A stretch of DNA of 19,273 nt from Saksenaea vasiformis B4078 (GCA_000697055.1 JNDT01001275.1:1-19273), one strand, 5' to 3'; positions 9,530 through 18,689 are shown, counted from the stretch's first letter. Numbers and translations: made by a program. Notes: generated by a model not told the origin, from the sequence alone.

Positions 9530-10770
9530 GTTTGATTACTATACAGATTACACGCATGATTGGCGCTGTCATTTAGTCTATTTGATCCGTACACTTTGAC
9601 TTGACGATATCATCTTCCCCATATGAGACAAAAGTGGTATTTCCGAACCACCTTTCATAATACTGCGAACACTTCGAACGATCGTTCACCTCTCTTACAT
9701 GTTTCCGGACCGTACGCGTAGCACTATCAGCTGACAATTCTTTATGGAAACGTGTAGTTATCCATGTCAACAATGACGCTGATACGGAGCCGTCTTAGTT
9801 AAAAGACAAACAATATTCGGTGAAAAGAAAATGGCGCAGAATTTTTTTTTTTTTGATTAGGTCATGGGATCACCAAGATAAAGATCGAAATCTCTTTCTT
9901 TTTTTGGTCTGAAATTATTATTTGATCCACGGAAGACCGTTCGAGAATACAACAAGCCAAGTGCCGAGCTGTAATCTACCTAACAGTAATCAGCGGCATC
10001 TGCTTGTACTCCTGTGAGGAATAGACGGTAGAATGAGTCAGGTGTTCAAAGGATAAGTATTACTGAGGAAGAGGGGATTGAGTGAACGGGGATGACAACG
10101 GAAGAAACCAGTATACACTGTCAACCTTGATAAGGAAACGAGGGATTTTCTGTTCCGTGTTAGATAACTGAACGACGCAAAGCAAGCTAACTCGGAAGCA
10201 GTAGTTATGTATGACGCGTACCAATATTTTTGTCCTTCATTCCGGTGGTATTTTCAACAGGATGGTCCATTCCACGATCGACAGTTGTCGATATGTAAAG
10301 AAGCTGTAAGTGTGGTAAAAACTTTGAAGCCGGAGAGAGCATAAATGCACAGGAGTATAGGTCGTGATACTACGCAGTCGTGTCACTTAACTGCAGATGG
10401 CAATCCCGCTCATTGATAGACACCCGAACCTGAAACGGTAGCCCAGGAAGAGATTGGGGGTAATACAGTGGCGTAGGATCAGCCATTTTTGAAGGGTCTG
10501 CGGAGGACTCAGGCGATCTACTGCGAAAGATGAACGGTCCTGAGTGAGTGCGAGAACGTCTACTTACTTGAGCGAAGGGCGTAAAGCATCAACACGAGCG
10601 AGACGGTGCAGGTCAGACAGGCCAAACGACAGACAGACGTGCACAAGTGACCTTAGATATGATATGAAATCGATATCCTTACCGGGACATTTGTGCCAAC
10701 AGAGTCAAAGGTCAAAAAAAGGAAAAAGTAGTGTTCCCCTAAATACGTATCGCTTGCCGTTATCTGAAAG
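9530..10770. other. Intergenic, nothing firm
   Basis: Apart from the doubtful open stretch at 9573-9773 (minus) I see no gene. There is a nearly perfect 16-bp palindrome at 10277-10292 (ATCGACA, two bases, TGTCGAT). Open frames at 10544-10864 show no protein-like character. Confidence 0.5.
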
Positions 10771-10773
10771 GAC

Positions 10774-11000
10774 TCTTTCATGTGAGACAAAAGAAACCTA
10801 TTTTCAACACGCTTTTTGCATGAGACAAAAGATGTACCTCTCACACACCATTTCCATGAAATAAAAATCCATTTTTTTCATAAGATAAGGAGCCCTCTCT
10901 CTAAAGGGAGAACAATCGAGCCCTGTCTTTAACGCACCCTTCGTACGAGACAACTCAACGCTGTTTCTGACACATCTTCGTCTCGGATAATGAAACCTAT
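10774..11000. repeat. Degenerate tandem repeat cluster, unit about 36-40 bp
   Basis: A recurring core like CATGAGACAAAAG, preceded by a T/C-rich flank, appears at 10779 (CATGTGAGACAAAAG), 10819 (CATGAGACAAAAG), 10855 (CATGAAATAAAAA), 10879 (CATAAGATAAGG) and about 10943 (GTACGAGACAAC). A looser version lies near 10980 (TCTCGGATAATG). The first spacings are 40 and 36 bp, then irregular. This is visible by eye only, and the later copies are weak. Confidence 0.4.
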
Positions 11001-12085
11001 CAATGGCACAAGCATAACATGGAGAAGTATGATACGCGAGCTGTAGAGCTGAATGAACATAAGAAGACATACTTCGAACCGCAGAGTCCGATGGAGATAG
11101 CGCCGGGTAATATTAAATGGACGCAAAGTCATAGGAAAAGCCGTGATAACTGTCTGGATCTGAGTTGTGTAACATGATTCATTCCACCTGAGCTTATGTA
11201 ATAAGGGTTTATCATAATAAAGAAATAAAAAAAACTTTGTCACAGTAAAGGCGGATATGTGAGCGAATTCGGGAGCCTGGCTTTGTGAAGCATAATCTTC
11301 GAGTGAATCGTATGACGGTCAACAATTGGGTCATCGTAAGGTGGGAACTCGCAGAGTAGACTAGGCATAGTTGAAGAGAACGATAGCATCTAGCGTGGGA
11401 AATGAGAGGGTCAAGCAGAGATCACGAACAACGTATGTAATATCCACTGAAATCAATAGCATAGAAGCATTGAACAAATCGTACTAAACGGGGAATTTTC
11501 CTTTCCAGCTTGAGAAGCGGTCCTATAATGTTCCATGCTTAATACCTGATGGCAACATATGGATATTGTGTGAGTATGTTAAGTCTACATTCTTAATTTT
11601 ATGTTTGGAGATACCTCGATTAAATCTGTTCATTAGCTCTATGTGTTAAATACAATCGTAGCAGTTATTTGTTTATTTGACCCATTCTCTGTGTGCTACC
11701 AAGGACTAGGTACCTGGTAAGTTTGCTGGGGCGGGTAGGTATAAGTAAGTGATGTTATATCACGCTGTCTGACGCATCATTAGGTTACACTAATTGATCT
11801 TCTACTGCAACATGTGGTGAGCGTTTTACATCATCGGTGATTTTTTCGGTCCCTACTTTTTAAGTTGAGAAAATTTATGCATTGTCGTAGAGATGCTTTG
11901 GACTGAATTGGTATACTAGATGTCGTTCGTTTATGACCAATTTAAGGGGTCTCGACAGGCCAACAGTGCCTGGCTGGATCATTCGATGTCGCCACAGTCG
12001 TTGAGGATAAGTATTCTTCTTCTCATTGACTTACCTTATCGTTCTTGAGAAGTCAATATCTCTTGGTTTGGAATATTTAATTGAG
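11001..12085. other. Intergenic, nothing firm
   Basis: No gene is supported. The minus strand has one open stretch ending near 11876 (containing GLSRPLKLVINERHLVYQFS) that is not obviously chance but has no start, motif or neighbour. Open frames at 10929-11243 are A/T-driven. Confidence 0.4.
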
Positions 12086-12087
12086 CA

Positions 12088-12312
12088 CTAAGGTGCAACG
12101 CGCTTGGTGGCGAACTTGATATATGAGTATTGAAGCTTGTTCTCCAAGACATTATCCTGATGGTTTATTGGGTCTGGAGTTGGCCACAGGTTATGGCAGG
12201 GGACAAGGAAAAAAGAAGCTTCTGGATAGTGGTGGAATAATGTACGGCATTTGCAGTGAGTGAATAAACCAGCAGAGACTGATGCCACAAATAAGCAGTA
12301 TAGAGCTATCAT
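12088..12312 (-). CDS. Candidate small secreted protein, 74 residues
   Basis: The frame starts with a true ATG and an N-terminus that looks like a cleavable signal peptide: a hydrophobic core MIALYCLFVASVSAGL with a small-x-small site (SVSA). The mature part would be about 57 residues with three Cys (HCKC and PCHN). A TATAAAAT sequence lies about 24-31 bp upstream of the ATG on the minus strand (12336-12343), rather close for a promoter but in the right direction. No family is recognised. It could also be the first exon of a longer gene, or chance, since signal-like hydrophobic starts arise easily. Confidence 0.35.
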   Translation of the reverse strand: MIALYCLFVASVSAGLFTHCKCRTLFHHYPEASFFLVPCHNLWPTPDPINHQDNVLENKLQYSYIKFATKRVAP

Positions 12313-12319
12313 GTGGCAC

Positions 12320-12754
12320 GATGGATTGCATGAATTTTATATCGCCGTCAGACTAAACCATTAACGACGCAGCAGCAGCAAGAATGACAAAGAAAGCTCA
12401 TAACGAAATGAAGCCATTTATTACAATGTTTTACAGCCGTCCATGAAACTTTAATGACTGCAGTGCTTGTCTAAGCATCAGAGCGCCCAACAATATGTGT
12501 TCTAAGGAATGCTGAATTTCGAACTGACAATTATTTGTGTCTTCATTCATATCATCATGCCCATCTGTGTCAATTCTTAGAATCTTGTGGTTATCCGTTG
12601 TCCATTCGGGGCAATGTCAAAAGTGAAGATTCATCAAGATATTGACCGTAGTTTGCCGTGTCACTTGCATATGCAGCGTCATTGTGTCGTGCATACATTT
12701 TCTTAACGGTTAAATAATACATTAATCAACAACTATTTCGCTTCTTCTCTTTAA
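12320..12754 (+). promoter_or_regulatory. Upstream region of the MFS transporter gene
   Basis: No coding is seen. Close to the transporter ATG are an A/T-rich TTAAATAATA (about 12711-12720) and a CAAC/pyrimidine-rich leader, CTTCTTCTCTTTAA, directly before the ATG. These suit a fungal core promoter and 5' leader. Confidence 0.35.
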
Positions 12755-14449
12755 ATGTCTAATTTTTCAAACACTCCAGTATATCCATTTAATTTCTGGA
12801 ACAACGATCACCATTGCAAAATTGAGGTGTCTGATTCAGGAAGTTCAGTAACGTACGGAGAAGAAGGGCGAAGTAATTCACCCGAGGAGCGTCCACTGGT
12901 CCAAAGGATCGATTTGAGGATTCTTCCATTTCTATGTGGTATAAGTTTCTTGCAGGTATGTGCTTTTAAGAAAAAGAAACTTACTGGTCTAGTCATTAGA
13001 GGATTGATGTACCTACGATAGGCAATTGACAAAGCGAATCTCTCTCTTGCCGCTCTTTTACAAATAAAAGAAGATCTGGATATCTCGTTTACACAATACA
13101 ACGTTTTAATAGCCAACTTTTACGTGGGCTACCTCGTTAATCAGGTATAATAATAACAAAAGGGCTAGTTTCACTTAGTATATTTTGTCGCAGTATCTAA
13201 ACAACTATTTCCTGCAATGCTTTTCTGTGGGAAAATACATCGGTGTCATGGTTTTCCTATGGGGTGCAGTATTGTTTGCTTCCGGATTTGTAAATCACTT
13301 TGCTCAATTGGCGGTCCTAAGGTGCCTTCTTGGATTCTTCGAAAGCAGCACGTATCCAGCTCTGACCATCCTGATTTCCACATTCTATCGCCGCAAAGAG
13401 CAATCTACACGACTTGCCAGTTTCTGGTTTTCCTCGGGATTGTCGTATGTCTTTGCAACGCCGGTTGCCATTGGTATCACTTACATGGATGATTTGGGTG
13501 TAGCACGATGGCGATGGTAATATATGGTCTGTGAAGCTTTCTTTCGCCTTAATTGAGTCAAGCAGGAATTTCCTAATTTTTGGTGCTATCGCTTCTGCAA
13601 TGGGTGTCGCGACATATTTCCTTTTAATCGATGATCCGCGATCTGAACGCTGGAACTTGAATGCCGAAAAGCAAATTCTGATAGAAGAGCGTGCTCGTGA
13701 CAACGCTGTCGTACGAACGACGATTATCAAAAAGGAACATATTTTGGAAGCATTGAAAGAGGCACGTCTATGGGCTTTCTCGTTTGCCACACTCCTATTT
13801 AGTTTGAGCAACAGTAGCGTGCTTATTTATAGTTTGCCACTGATAGAAGGATATGGGTATTCAGTAGGTACAGTGAGCCAAATGAACTTGGGCATTGACA
13901 ATCTTTCAGAAAATCCGGACAGCACAACTGGTCTCTGTTGCCGGTGCGGTGGATCTGATCATGATCGTTTTGGGTGCTTATCTTCACTGCAAGTTTGATC
14001 AGGCGTTATATATAGCGTGCATATGGACATCTCTAAGCTCTTTAGGGATGCTATTGGTGATATCGATTCCCATAGATAAGCTGAAGATCATCGGTCTCTT
14101 CTTGCAACCAACCACCGTGACGGCATACGTGCTTACGCTTACGTCTATCTCAAATAACGTATCAGGCTATACCAAGAAGATATTTTACAATTGCACCTGG
14201 ACAACCTTTTACACTATCGGAAATTTAATCGGTCCTTACCTCATGATGGAGAAATTTGCACCGTTTTACATGGAAAGCTTTTTCATATACATTTGTGCCA
14301 ATTTCTTGGGTGTCGTCCTCTTGCTGCTTGTTCGATACAAGATGGCACAAGTAAACCAGCGACGCTTGGGACAGCCATCTAGCTCAAGCAACACTATAGA
14401 AGACGACCTGACAGATGTGCAAGACCCAAATTTCATTTACCGACTTTAA
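12755..14449 (+). CDS. MFS transporter, allantoate permease (Dal5/ACS) type
   Basis: A plasma-membrane (or vacuolar) 12-segment carrier of the anion:cation symporter family, whose members take up allantoate, nicotinate and other organic anions; the substrate here is unknown. Exons are 12755-12955, 13022-13144, 13194-13516, 13566-13872 and 13910-14449. Introns are 66, 49, 49 and 37 nt, all GT-AG, and the frame is exact across all, giving 497 residues, a normal length. A soluble N-terminus (about 45 residues, acidic) precedes RIDLRILPFLCGISFLQ (segment 1), the family motif AIDKANLSLAAL, FYVGYLVNQYLNNYFLQ, and the loop after segment 4 with RCLLGFFESSTYPA and STFYRRKEQSTR. A central loop (DDPRSERWNLNAEKQILIEE) and the C-terminal six segments follow. 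The fourth intron (GTGAGC...TTTCAG) is unusually short. If it is not spliced, the gene has a one-base frameshift at the GGG run near 13889-13892 and would be a pseudogene. Confidence 0.82.
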
Positions 14450-14817
14450 TTATTATGCTACAATGAACTACCTTGTAAATAGTTTCTGAATGGGGAAGTC
14501 TGTGCCGATTGTACAGCTGACAACAACTACTTGTCTTTGGTGACAGTAACAGCCTGTTACCGGAATAAGAATTCTACAAGCTACTGGCTACTGTAGCAGC
14601 ATCCGGATTACTAGAGGAGAGAAGAGTGCCGAGGTAAACTCCCTTTATAGAATGCTACTTTCAACTGACTCATCCATCGTTTGACAGCAACGGCAATGAG
14701 ACAAACATAAAGGCTTGACTTTGATCGAAAAAGACGAACAAGGAACGGGAGAGCCGAAGTAGTTCCATGGATATATATGTATATGTACGGCATAACCCAG
14801 TCCCGTCGTTGTCCTCA

Positions 14818-14831
14818 CCAACTATAGTTGG
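14818..14831. repeat. Perfect 14-bp palindrome
   Basis: CCAACTATAGTTGG reads the same on both strands. It could be a protein-binding site or chance. Confidence 0.5.
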
Positions 14832-14936
14832 GTCGGTTGACTGGTGCAACATAAAGCAATCAAAGCACTGAGACCCTTCCATCAACGTGGGATGGGCCCT
14901 TCCATTAAACGCCTGAACACTAGCACGCAACTCTAC

Positions 14937-14982
14937 GGTCCCTGAGCAGGACCTGTTGCCCTTCTGTGGTTTCAGGGTCCTG
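14937..14982. repeat. Nested inverted repeats GGTCC / CAGGACC / GGTCCTG
   Basis: GGTCC at 14937-14941 pairs with GGACC at 14949-14953. The extended CAGGACC (14947-14953) also pairs with GGTCCTG at 14976-14982 across 22 bases. Two alternative stems share one arm. No function is known. Confidence 0.4.
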
Positions 14983-15252
14983 GTTTAAGCCTATTGCTCA
15001 AGAATGTTCAACGCATCTGCATACCATCGGATAGATGAGCCTCACGTAACTCTTTCAGCTCCATTACAACCTTTACAGTTTCTTCGATAAGATGCTTAGA
15101 AAATATGATCGGCTTTTTCGTTAGAGAAATATCATGCGTATCCTCAATTTCCACGAAAAGTGGACCATCTCAAAACGTCTTGGTGTACTTTCCTTATTTG
15201 TGTGATTGTGACCATTTTTATGCAGATTTCTTTATTGTTCTTGCTAAATTCT

Positions 15253-16299
15253 CTACTTGAGAGGTTTCTCAAAGAATCGCTCCTTTTCGGACTTCTTATA
15301 ACAAACTAGCACTGTGAATGGTCTTTTTCCTGAAAGTTTGCATGAGAGTGCAGCGCCGTTCCCCACTGCAAGCGTCTCCATCCTCGACTTCAGGTTGTCG
15401 ATTCGACATAGAACTGGATCGCCGGTACGTTCAATAATCCCCTCTGTGAAGAAGTGTCCTCCACTTTTATCGGATGAACAAATCCGTGCACGCATGGTGT
15501 ACACTTGGCTGCAAACGCTAATTTCTGGCGGGTACCAGAGCGAATGCTGCTCGAGCATCGACTTGGAATCGCCAACCAGAGGGTCACGGATCAGGAGGAA
15601 ATCAGGCAGTTTCTCTACTTCGTTCGATTCAATCAAGGCGCCTTTGCTCTTTGGGAAACTTCACAGATCCTATCCATTTCAATGATCTTTGCGTTGCATA
15701 GGAGGCTCTCTGTGATGGCTTGCCCAAGAGTAGACTGCTTCTTGTCGTTGAGGTCGTGCTCCTCATACATTTCGTCGGTCAGATACAAAAGAGCTGGACT
15801 CTCATATTCTCCGCTTTCTTTTGACTCGTGTGGTTGGTCCGAAGCAAGTCGAATGACTGCATTCTTGGAGTTTAATGCCTCTGAAGACGAAGTGCTTTCG
15901 AATCTCCTTGGATAATTTTGTGTCTCTCAAAGCAACTGGAGCCGCGTCTAACAATCAATGGGTGACGTTGACAGGGTCATTGCGTTCACCGCGTCTGAAT
16001 AGTCCAAACATCTCGTTCCAGGCAAATTCGCGGAAGGCATTGTTGTCATCTATTGAACAGAGTTTGCTATGGGCGTTTTTCCAAAGAGATGCGAAAACTT
16101 CGTCGAGACTGTTCGGGCTATTGCATTCGAGATTAGGCAATGCGGGCAAAATGACGTGAAAGAATAGCTCGAAGACACAATCGAGGTAACAGGAATTATC
16201 GACGTTGGTGTTTAGTTTAAAAAGATCTTGAGGATTGGTTTGGAAATGTCTTATGATACGGGTCTCTATATACAAATATGTAATGAAGATTGAGGAAAG
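15253..16299 (-). pseudogene. USP-like ubiquitin-protease (peptidase C19) domain, decayed
   Basis: USP enzymes remove ubiquitin from proteins using a Cys-His-Asp/Asn triad. The frame open from 16299 has LFKLNTNVDNSCYLDCVFEL, a good Cys box (nucleophile codon 16191-16189), and runs to a TGA at 15957-15955. A second frame (about 15955-15645) has LTDEMYEEHDLNDKKQSTLG. The third, from about 15636, has KLPDFLLIRDPLVG, WYPPEISVCSQVYTMRARIC, then SGGHFFTEG, the His box (His codon 15456-15454), then CRIDNLK (third triad residue) and PFTVLVCYKK near its stop at 15255-15253. Two frameshifts separate the parts, so it is not functional as it stands. USP-like domains of this divergent type occur on fungal transposon proteins, so I infer an element origin. 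There is no ATG start; it may continue the module just upstream. Confidence 0.62.
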
Positions 16300-16960
16300 T
16301 CAAAGCAATCAGGGATTGCAACAGAATTAATATCTTCACAGTTCATACGTTTGCCTTTTTTACCTGTTGTCTCCATTACATCAGGTATGGCAGGAGAATT
16401 TGCCATGTTTATCATAGCAAGCAGAATATCTGTACCTAATGCAATCAGTTGATAATAAAGCTACGTCACTGATAGCTGTATTTACCTTCCGGAGCGATTT
16501 GACGCCTTTCAACCTTACTCGTGCCTCTTCCGGTTGTGTGGACAAAAATCATTGGCAAACGTTCCAATAGATTCGTATAGGCACGCTCATACTTGCGTAG
16601 GATCATCTTGAGCATAGTGTACATCCAAAAGCGTCTTTTGCATGGTCGAAGACATGATTGACTCTGTTGTGAGACCCATATGTGCCGGAGGCTTCTAGTA
16701 ATAATACTTCCGACTTCGATGTTATGAGGTACAGTGTTTCGTCAGCGCTGTATTTCATATAGTCATTCGGAGGTAACGTTGATGCTAAGGGTAGTCTCGC
16801 CAATCCTGAGGTTACATTTGACAGCATCTGGTATATCCAGAAGCTTTATCACCGTCCGCAAAAGCGGCCAGGCAGCATGATAACAGTAGCTCGTTTCTGA
16901 TTCAGTTAGGTCACATCCTATTTCCTTACCATGTAAACTTCCAGATCTGTATCAAGAAAC
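16266..16960 (-). pseudogene. Unrecognised relic with a spliceable intron, possibly the N-terminal part of the USP gene
   Basis: Three frames in order hold protein-like sequence. The first (about 16950-16760) includes KEIGCDLTESETSYCYHAAW and IKLLDIPDAVKCN. The second (16827-16603) has YSADETLYLITSKSEVLLLE, ASGTYG and VFDHAKDAFG. The third (from 16624) has MYTMLKMILRKYERAYTN, LLERLPMIFVHTTGR and RRQIAPE, then a convincing 50-nt GT-AG intron (16485-16436) and, in phase, GTDILLAMINMANSPAIPDV, TTGKKGKRMNCEDINS and PDCFDFPQ. It ends in TAG at 16268-16266. The USP frame begins in the same place in a different register, so one indel near 16275 would join them. I recall a similar LLLE-S-G...FDH-K-x-FG pattern from expanded mucoralean hypothetical proteins of unknown function. 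No catalytic assignment is made. Confidence 0.45.
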
Positions 16961-16964
16961 ATCA

Positions 16965-17510
16965 GTATCGACAAGCATTGCAACGTTGGCTTAAACCATA
17001 CTGTATATGGATAACTTGTTGAAGAAATCGATACCTCGTATTATAGTACGCGTCTTGAGCCTTGGCTTCCCCAAAGATCATGGAACCTTTATGAGCATCG
17101 GTCAGCTCGGGTTTGCGGATAGGATGTCGCGAAGAAAAGTCGAGATCATGTACCGCTTTGGCAAATGTTCTCAATGACACCTTCATTACAGTGCCAGAGA
17201 GAGAACATGGCACCATGGAGCTTTCGAGGTATTCGAGGATTGCACGGAGTACTTCGCTGAATAACTCTGCATGTCCGTCCAGAAATCATATTTGCTCTTC
17301 CCACTTTCTGTTTTGAAATTGCAGAGGCAGACTCTTCACGTTTTCTACGACGCGTTGAACGGTCGCTCGCCTGAGTCCATTTGCCTTTGCAATCGCGCCA
17401 TACGAAATTCCTGCTTGGTTCATTCCATAAATCGCGGTGTGCTCTTTTGGCGAAAATTCGATATAGGCTTGCGTGTAATGTTTGAAATATCTCTGAGCGA
17501 CATAAAGAAC
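16965..17510 (-). pseudogene. Tc1/mariner-type transposase, DNA-binding half only
   Basis: A single frame is open for 182 codons except one TGA at 17288-17286. FSPKEHTAIYGMNQAGISYG, AIAKANGLRRATVQRVVEN is a classic first helix-turn-helix (residue pattern of Tc1-type and paired domains). After a linker, VSLRTFAKAVHDLDFSSR followed by HPIRKPELTDAHK is the end of the second helix-turn-helix and the entry to the catalytic core in Tc1 proteins. The next residues (MIFGEAKAQD) would align with the usual RL-x-FA-x-x-H-x-D region, but no DES or later DDE motif follows. The frame ends at a TGA, 16964-16962, so the catalytic domain is missing. It begins 39 bp after the end of the recombinase relic, on the same strand. 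Confidence 0.55.
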
Positions 17511-17548
17511 TCATAATAATAGAAGAAAGGTACAAAGTTTTGAGATAT

Positions 17549-18339
17549 TTAAACTACAGACTGCGGAGTTTCTTCGCAGTGTATGGTTGACTCCACTCCG
17601 ACTCCCGGTGTGGCACCGATCTCCGTAGAAAAGAACACGGCTGCTGTGATCTTTAAACCTTTGCCGGTTTGGTGTACAGGCTTGCAATAACGTTTTTCGA
17701 ATGTATTCGAGTCTAGGCTTTATCCAGCATGTAATATGACTTGACCTTTCTCGTGACCTAAGTCTACAGCGTAGGTGCTGGATGCTGATAGGATTGAATG
17801 TGGTGTGAAGACCTCTGTATCTATGCATTCTGCTGTCCGCATGCCCCTGAAGAACTGCTTATGGTGGCTGGACTGATACACCGTGTCTTTTGCGAGTCAG
17901 ACGAATAAAGTATAGTCCAGCGGAAGCGTTGATTTGAAATATGTGGGGATTTCTCCACGAAAATAAGTAGCGTCTCTATCAAACATAACGTCCGAACTTT
18001 GAATGTTTTTGCTTGGGACTCCTTTGATGCCCGTATGAACTGTGTCATCCCCCAAAATATCTCCGTTTTGATCTTTTACGAAAAGGGCGGCATGAAACTG
18101 AAAAGTTCCTATGTTAGAACTAGTCACCACATTGTAGCTAAACGTAATAATATGATCGTTGTCCGTTGGAGTTTGTCGGTAGAGAGGGACTCGTTGTCGA
18201 GGTACGTTTTTTCAATGTACTCCGTCAGGATCGTGATATCCCATAGTTCCAGCTGCTGTCTTGTTGGTATGCGTATTTCTGAGCCTTGTTCCACAGCGAA
18301 AAATCCTTCCATTGTGTTATAGATCAGTAGTGGTTGAGG
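17549..18339 (-). pseudogene. Tyrosine recombinase core (DIRS- or Crypton-type), decayed
   Basis: Tyrosine recombinases of DIRS retroelements and Cryptons insert element DNA through a Tyr nucleophile. The first frame, from 18339, has MEGFFAVEQGSEIRIPTRQQ and LWDITILTEYIEKTY, then LQRTTIILLRLATMW followed by TGA (18126-18124), where the family carries its first Arg. Two other frames alternate through FVKDQNGDILG, RASKESQAKTFKV and STLPLDYTLFV. From 17821 a last frame gives EVFTPHSILSASSTYAVDLG, VILHAG, TAA (17722-17720), then SLDSNTFEKRYCKP, ending in TAA at 17551-17549. This is the H-x-x-R...H...Y region. The second Arg has become Leu (17791-17789, CTA where CGA would be expected). The Tyr codon is 17689-17687. 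Four or more breaks make it non-functional. No reverse transcriptase is seen upstream, so I cannot choose between DIRS and Crypton. Confidence 0.65.
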
Positions 18340-18360
18340 TTATTGTACACTCTTTGTATA

Positions 18361-18418
18361 AACAGTATTGTTAAATTTCCATGAAACGTAGCATCATCGT
18401 TGCAGAAGTAATACTGTT
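18361..18418. repeat. 9-bp inverted repeat
   Basis: AACAGTATT at 18361-18369 is the exact reverse complement of AATACTGTT at 18410-18418, 40 bases apart. It sits just upstream of the recombinase relic. It might be a remnant of element end structure, but 9-bp pairs arise by chance. Confidence 0.35.
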
Positions 18419-18667
18419 CTCAGCCAATCACTTTACCACTTACGTGAAGATGAGCAATTGCAACAGTCATCTTCTCGTCTTTGCATATAGAATGATATCG
18501 AAACCGTCCCTTAATACGCTCTTTGATCCTTTGGTATGTTCTTTTTGTAACGCTCTATTCGATTTGATTTCTTACTCTTTTATATACTACAGGTGTTGGA
18601 TAAGCTGCGCAATCTAACTGCAAGCTTCAAGCACGCAGAGCAGCCCACACCATTGGACAAAACGTGA
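18381..18667 (+). CDS. Possible two-exon small gene or terminal exons, unrecognised
   Basis: An ATG at 18381 opens a frame to 18533 (51 codons). There a good donor GTATGTT begins a 59-nt segment ending in TACTACAG (18534-18592). Splicing is in phase, and the downstream exon (18593-18667) reads VLDKLRNLTASFKHAEQPTP then LDKT and TGA. The second exon has protein-like composition and the intron has the size and signals of the other introns here. The product would be 75 residues with no recognisable domain. It may instead be the last exons of a gene whose 5' part was lost when the mobile-element relics arrived. Confidence 0.25.
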
Positions 18668-18687
18668 GCCCATAAGAAAAATGGGCT
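18667..18687. repeat. Perfect 7-bp stem, 7-base loop hairpin
   Basis: AGCCCAT at 18667-18673 pairs with ATGGGCT at 18681-18687 around an A-rich loop. It directly follows the TGA of the possible small gene, and could be an RNA 3'-end structure, an element end or chance. Confidence 0.45.
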
Positions 18688-18689
18688 GG

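Larger units (their letters stand above)
14450..15250. other. Non-coding stretch with several inverted repeats
   Basis: No gene is supported. The first ~100 bp is the 3' flank of the transporter. There is a short AT-dinucleotide-rich tract at 14769-14786 and two inverted-repeat groups listed separately. The last ~150 bp is A/T-rich and ends at the protease relic. Confidence 0.5.

Noticed and set aside
15314..15915. Long plus-strand open frames over the USP relic.
   Set aside because: They are antisense shadows; the minus strand carries recognisable Cys and His boxes in this interval.
17092..17150. KPEL...GEAK read as a PD-(D/E)XK nuclease motif.
   Set aside because: The surrounding residues (VSLRTF...SSRHPIRKPELTDAHK) align better with the second helix-turn-helix and linker of Tc1/mariner transposases.
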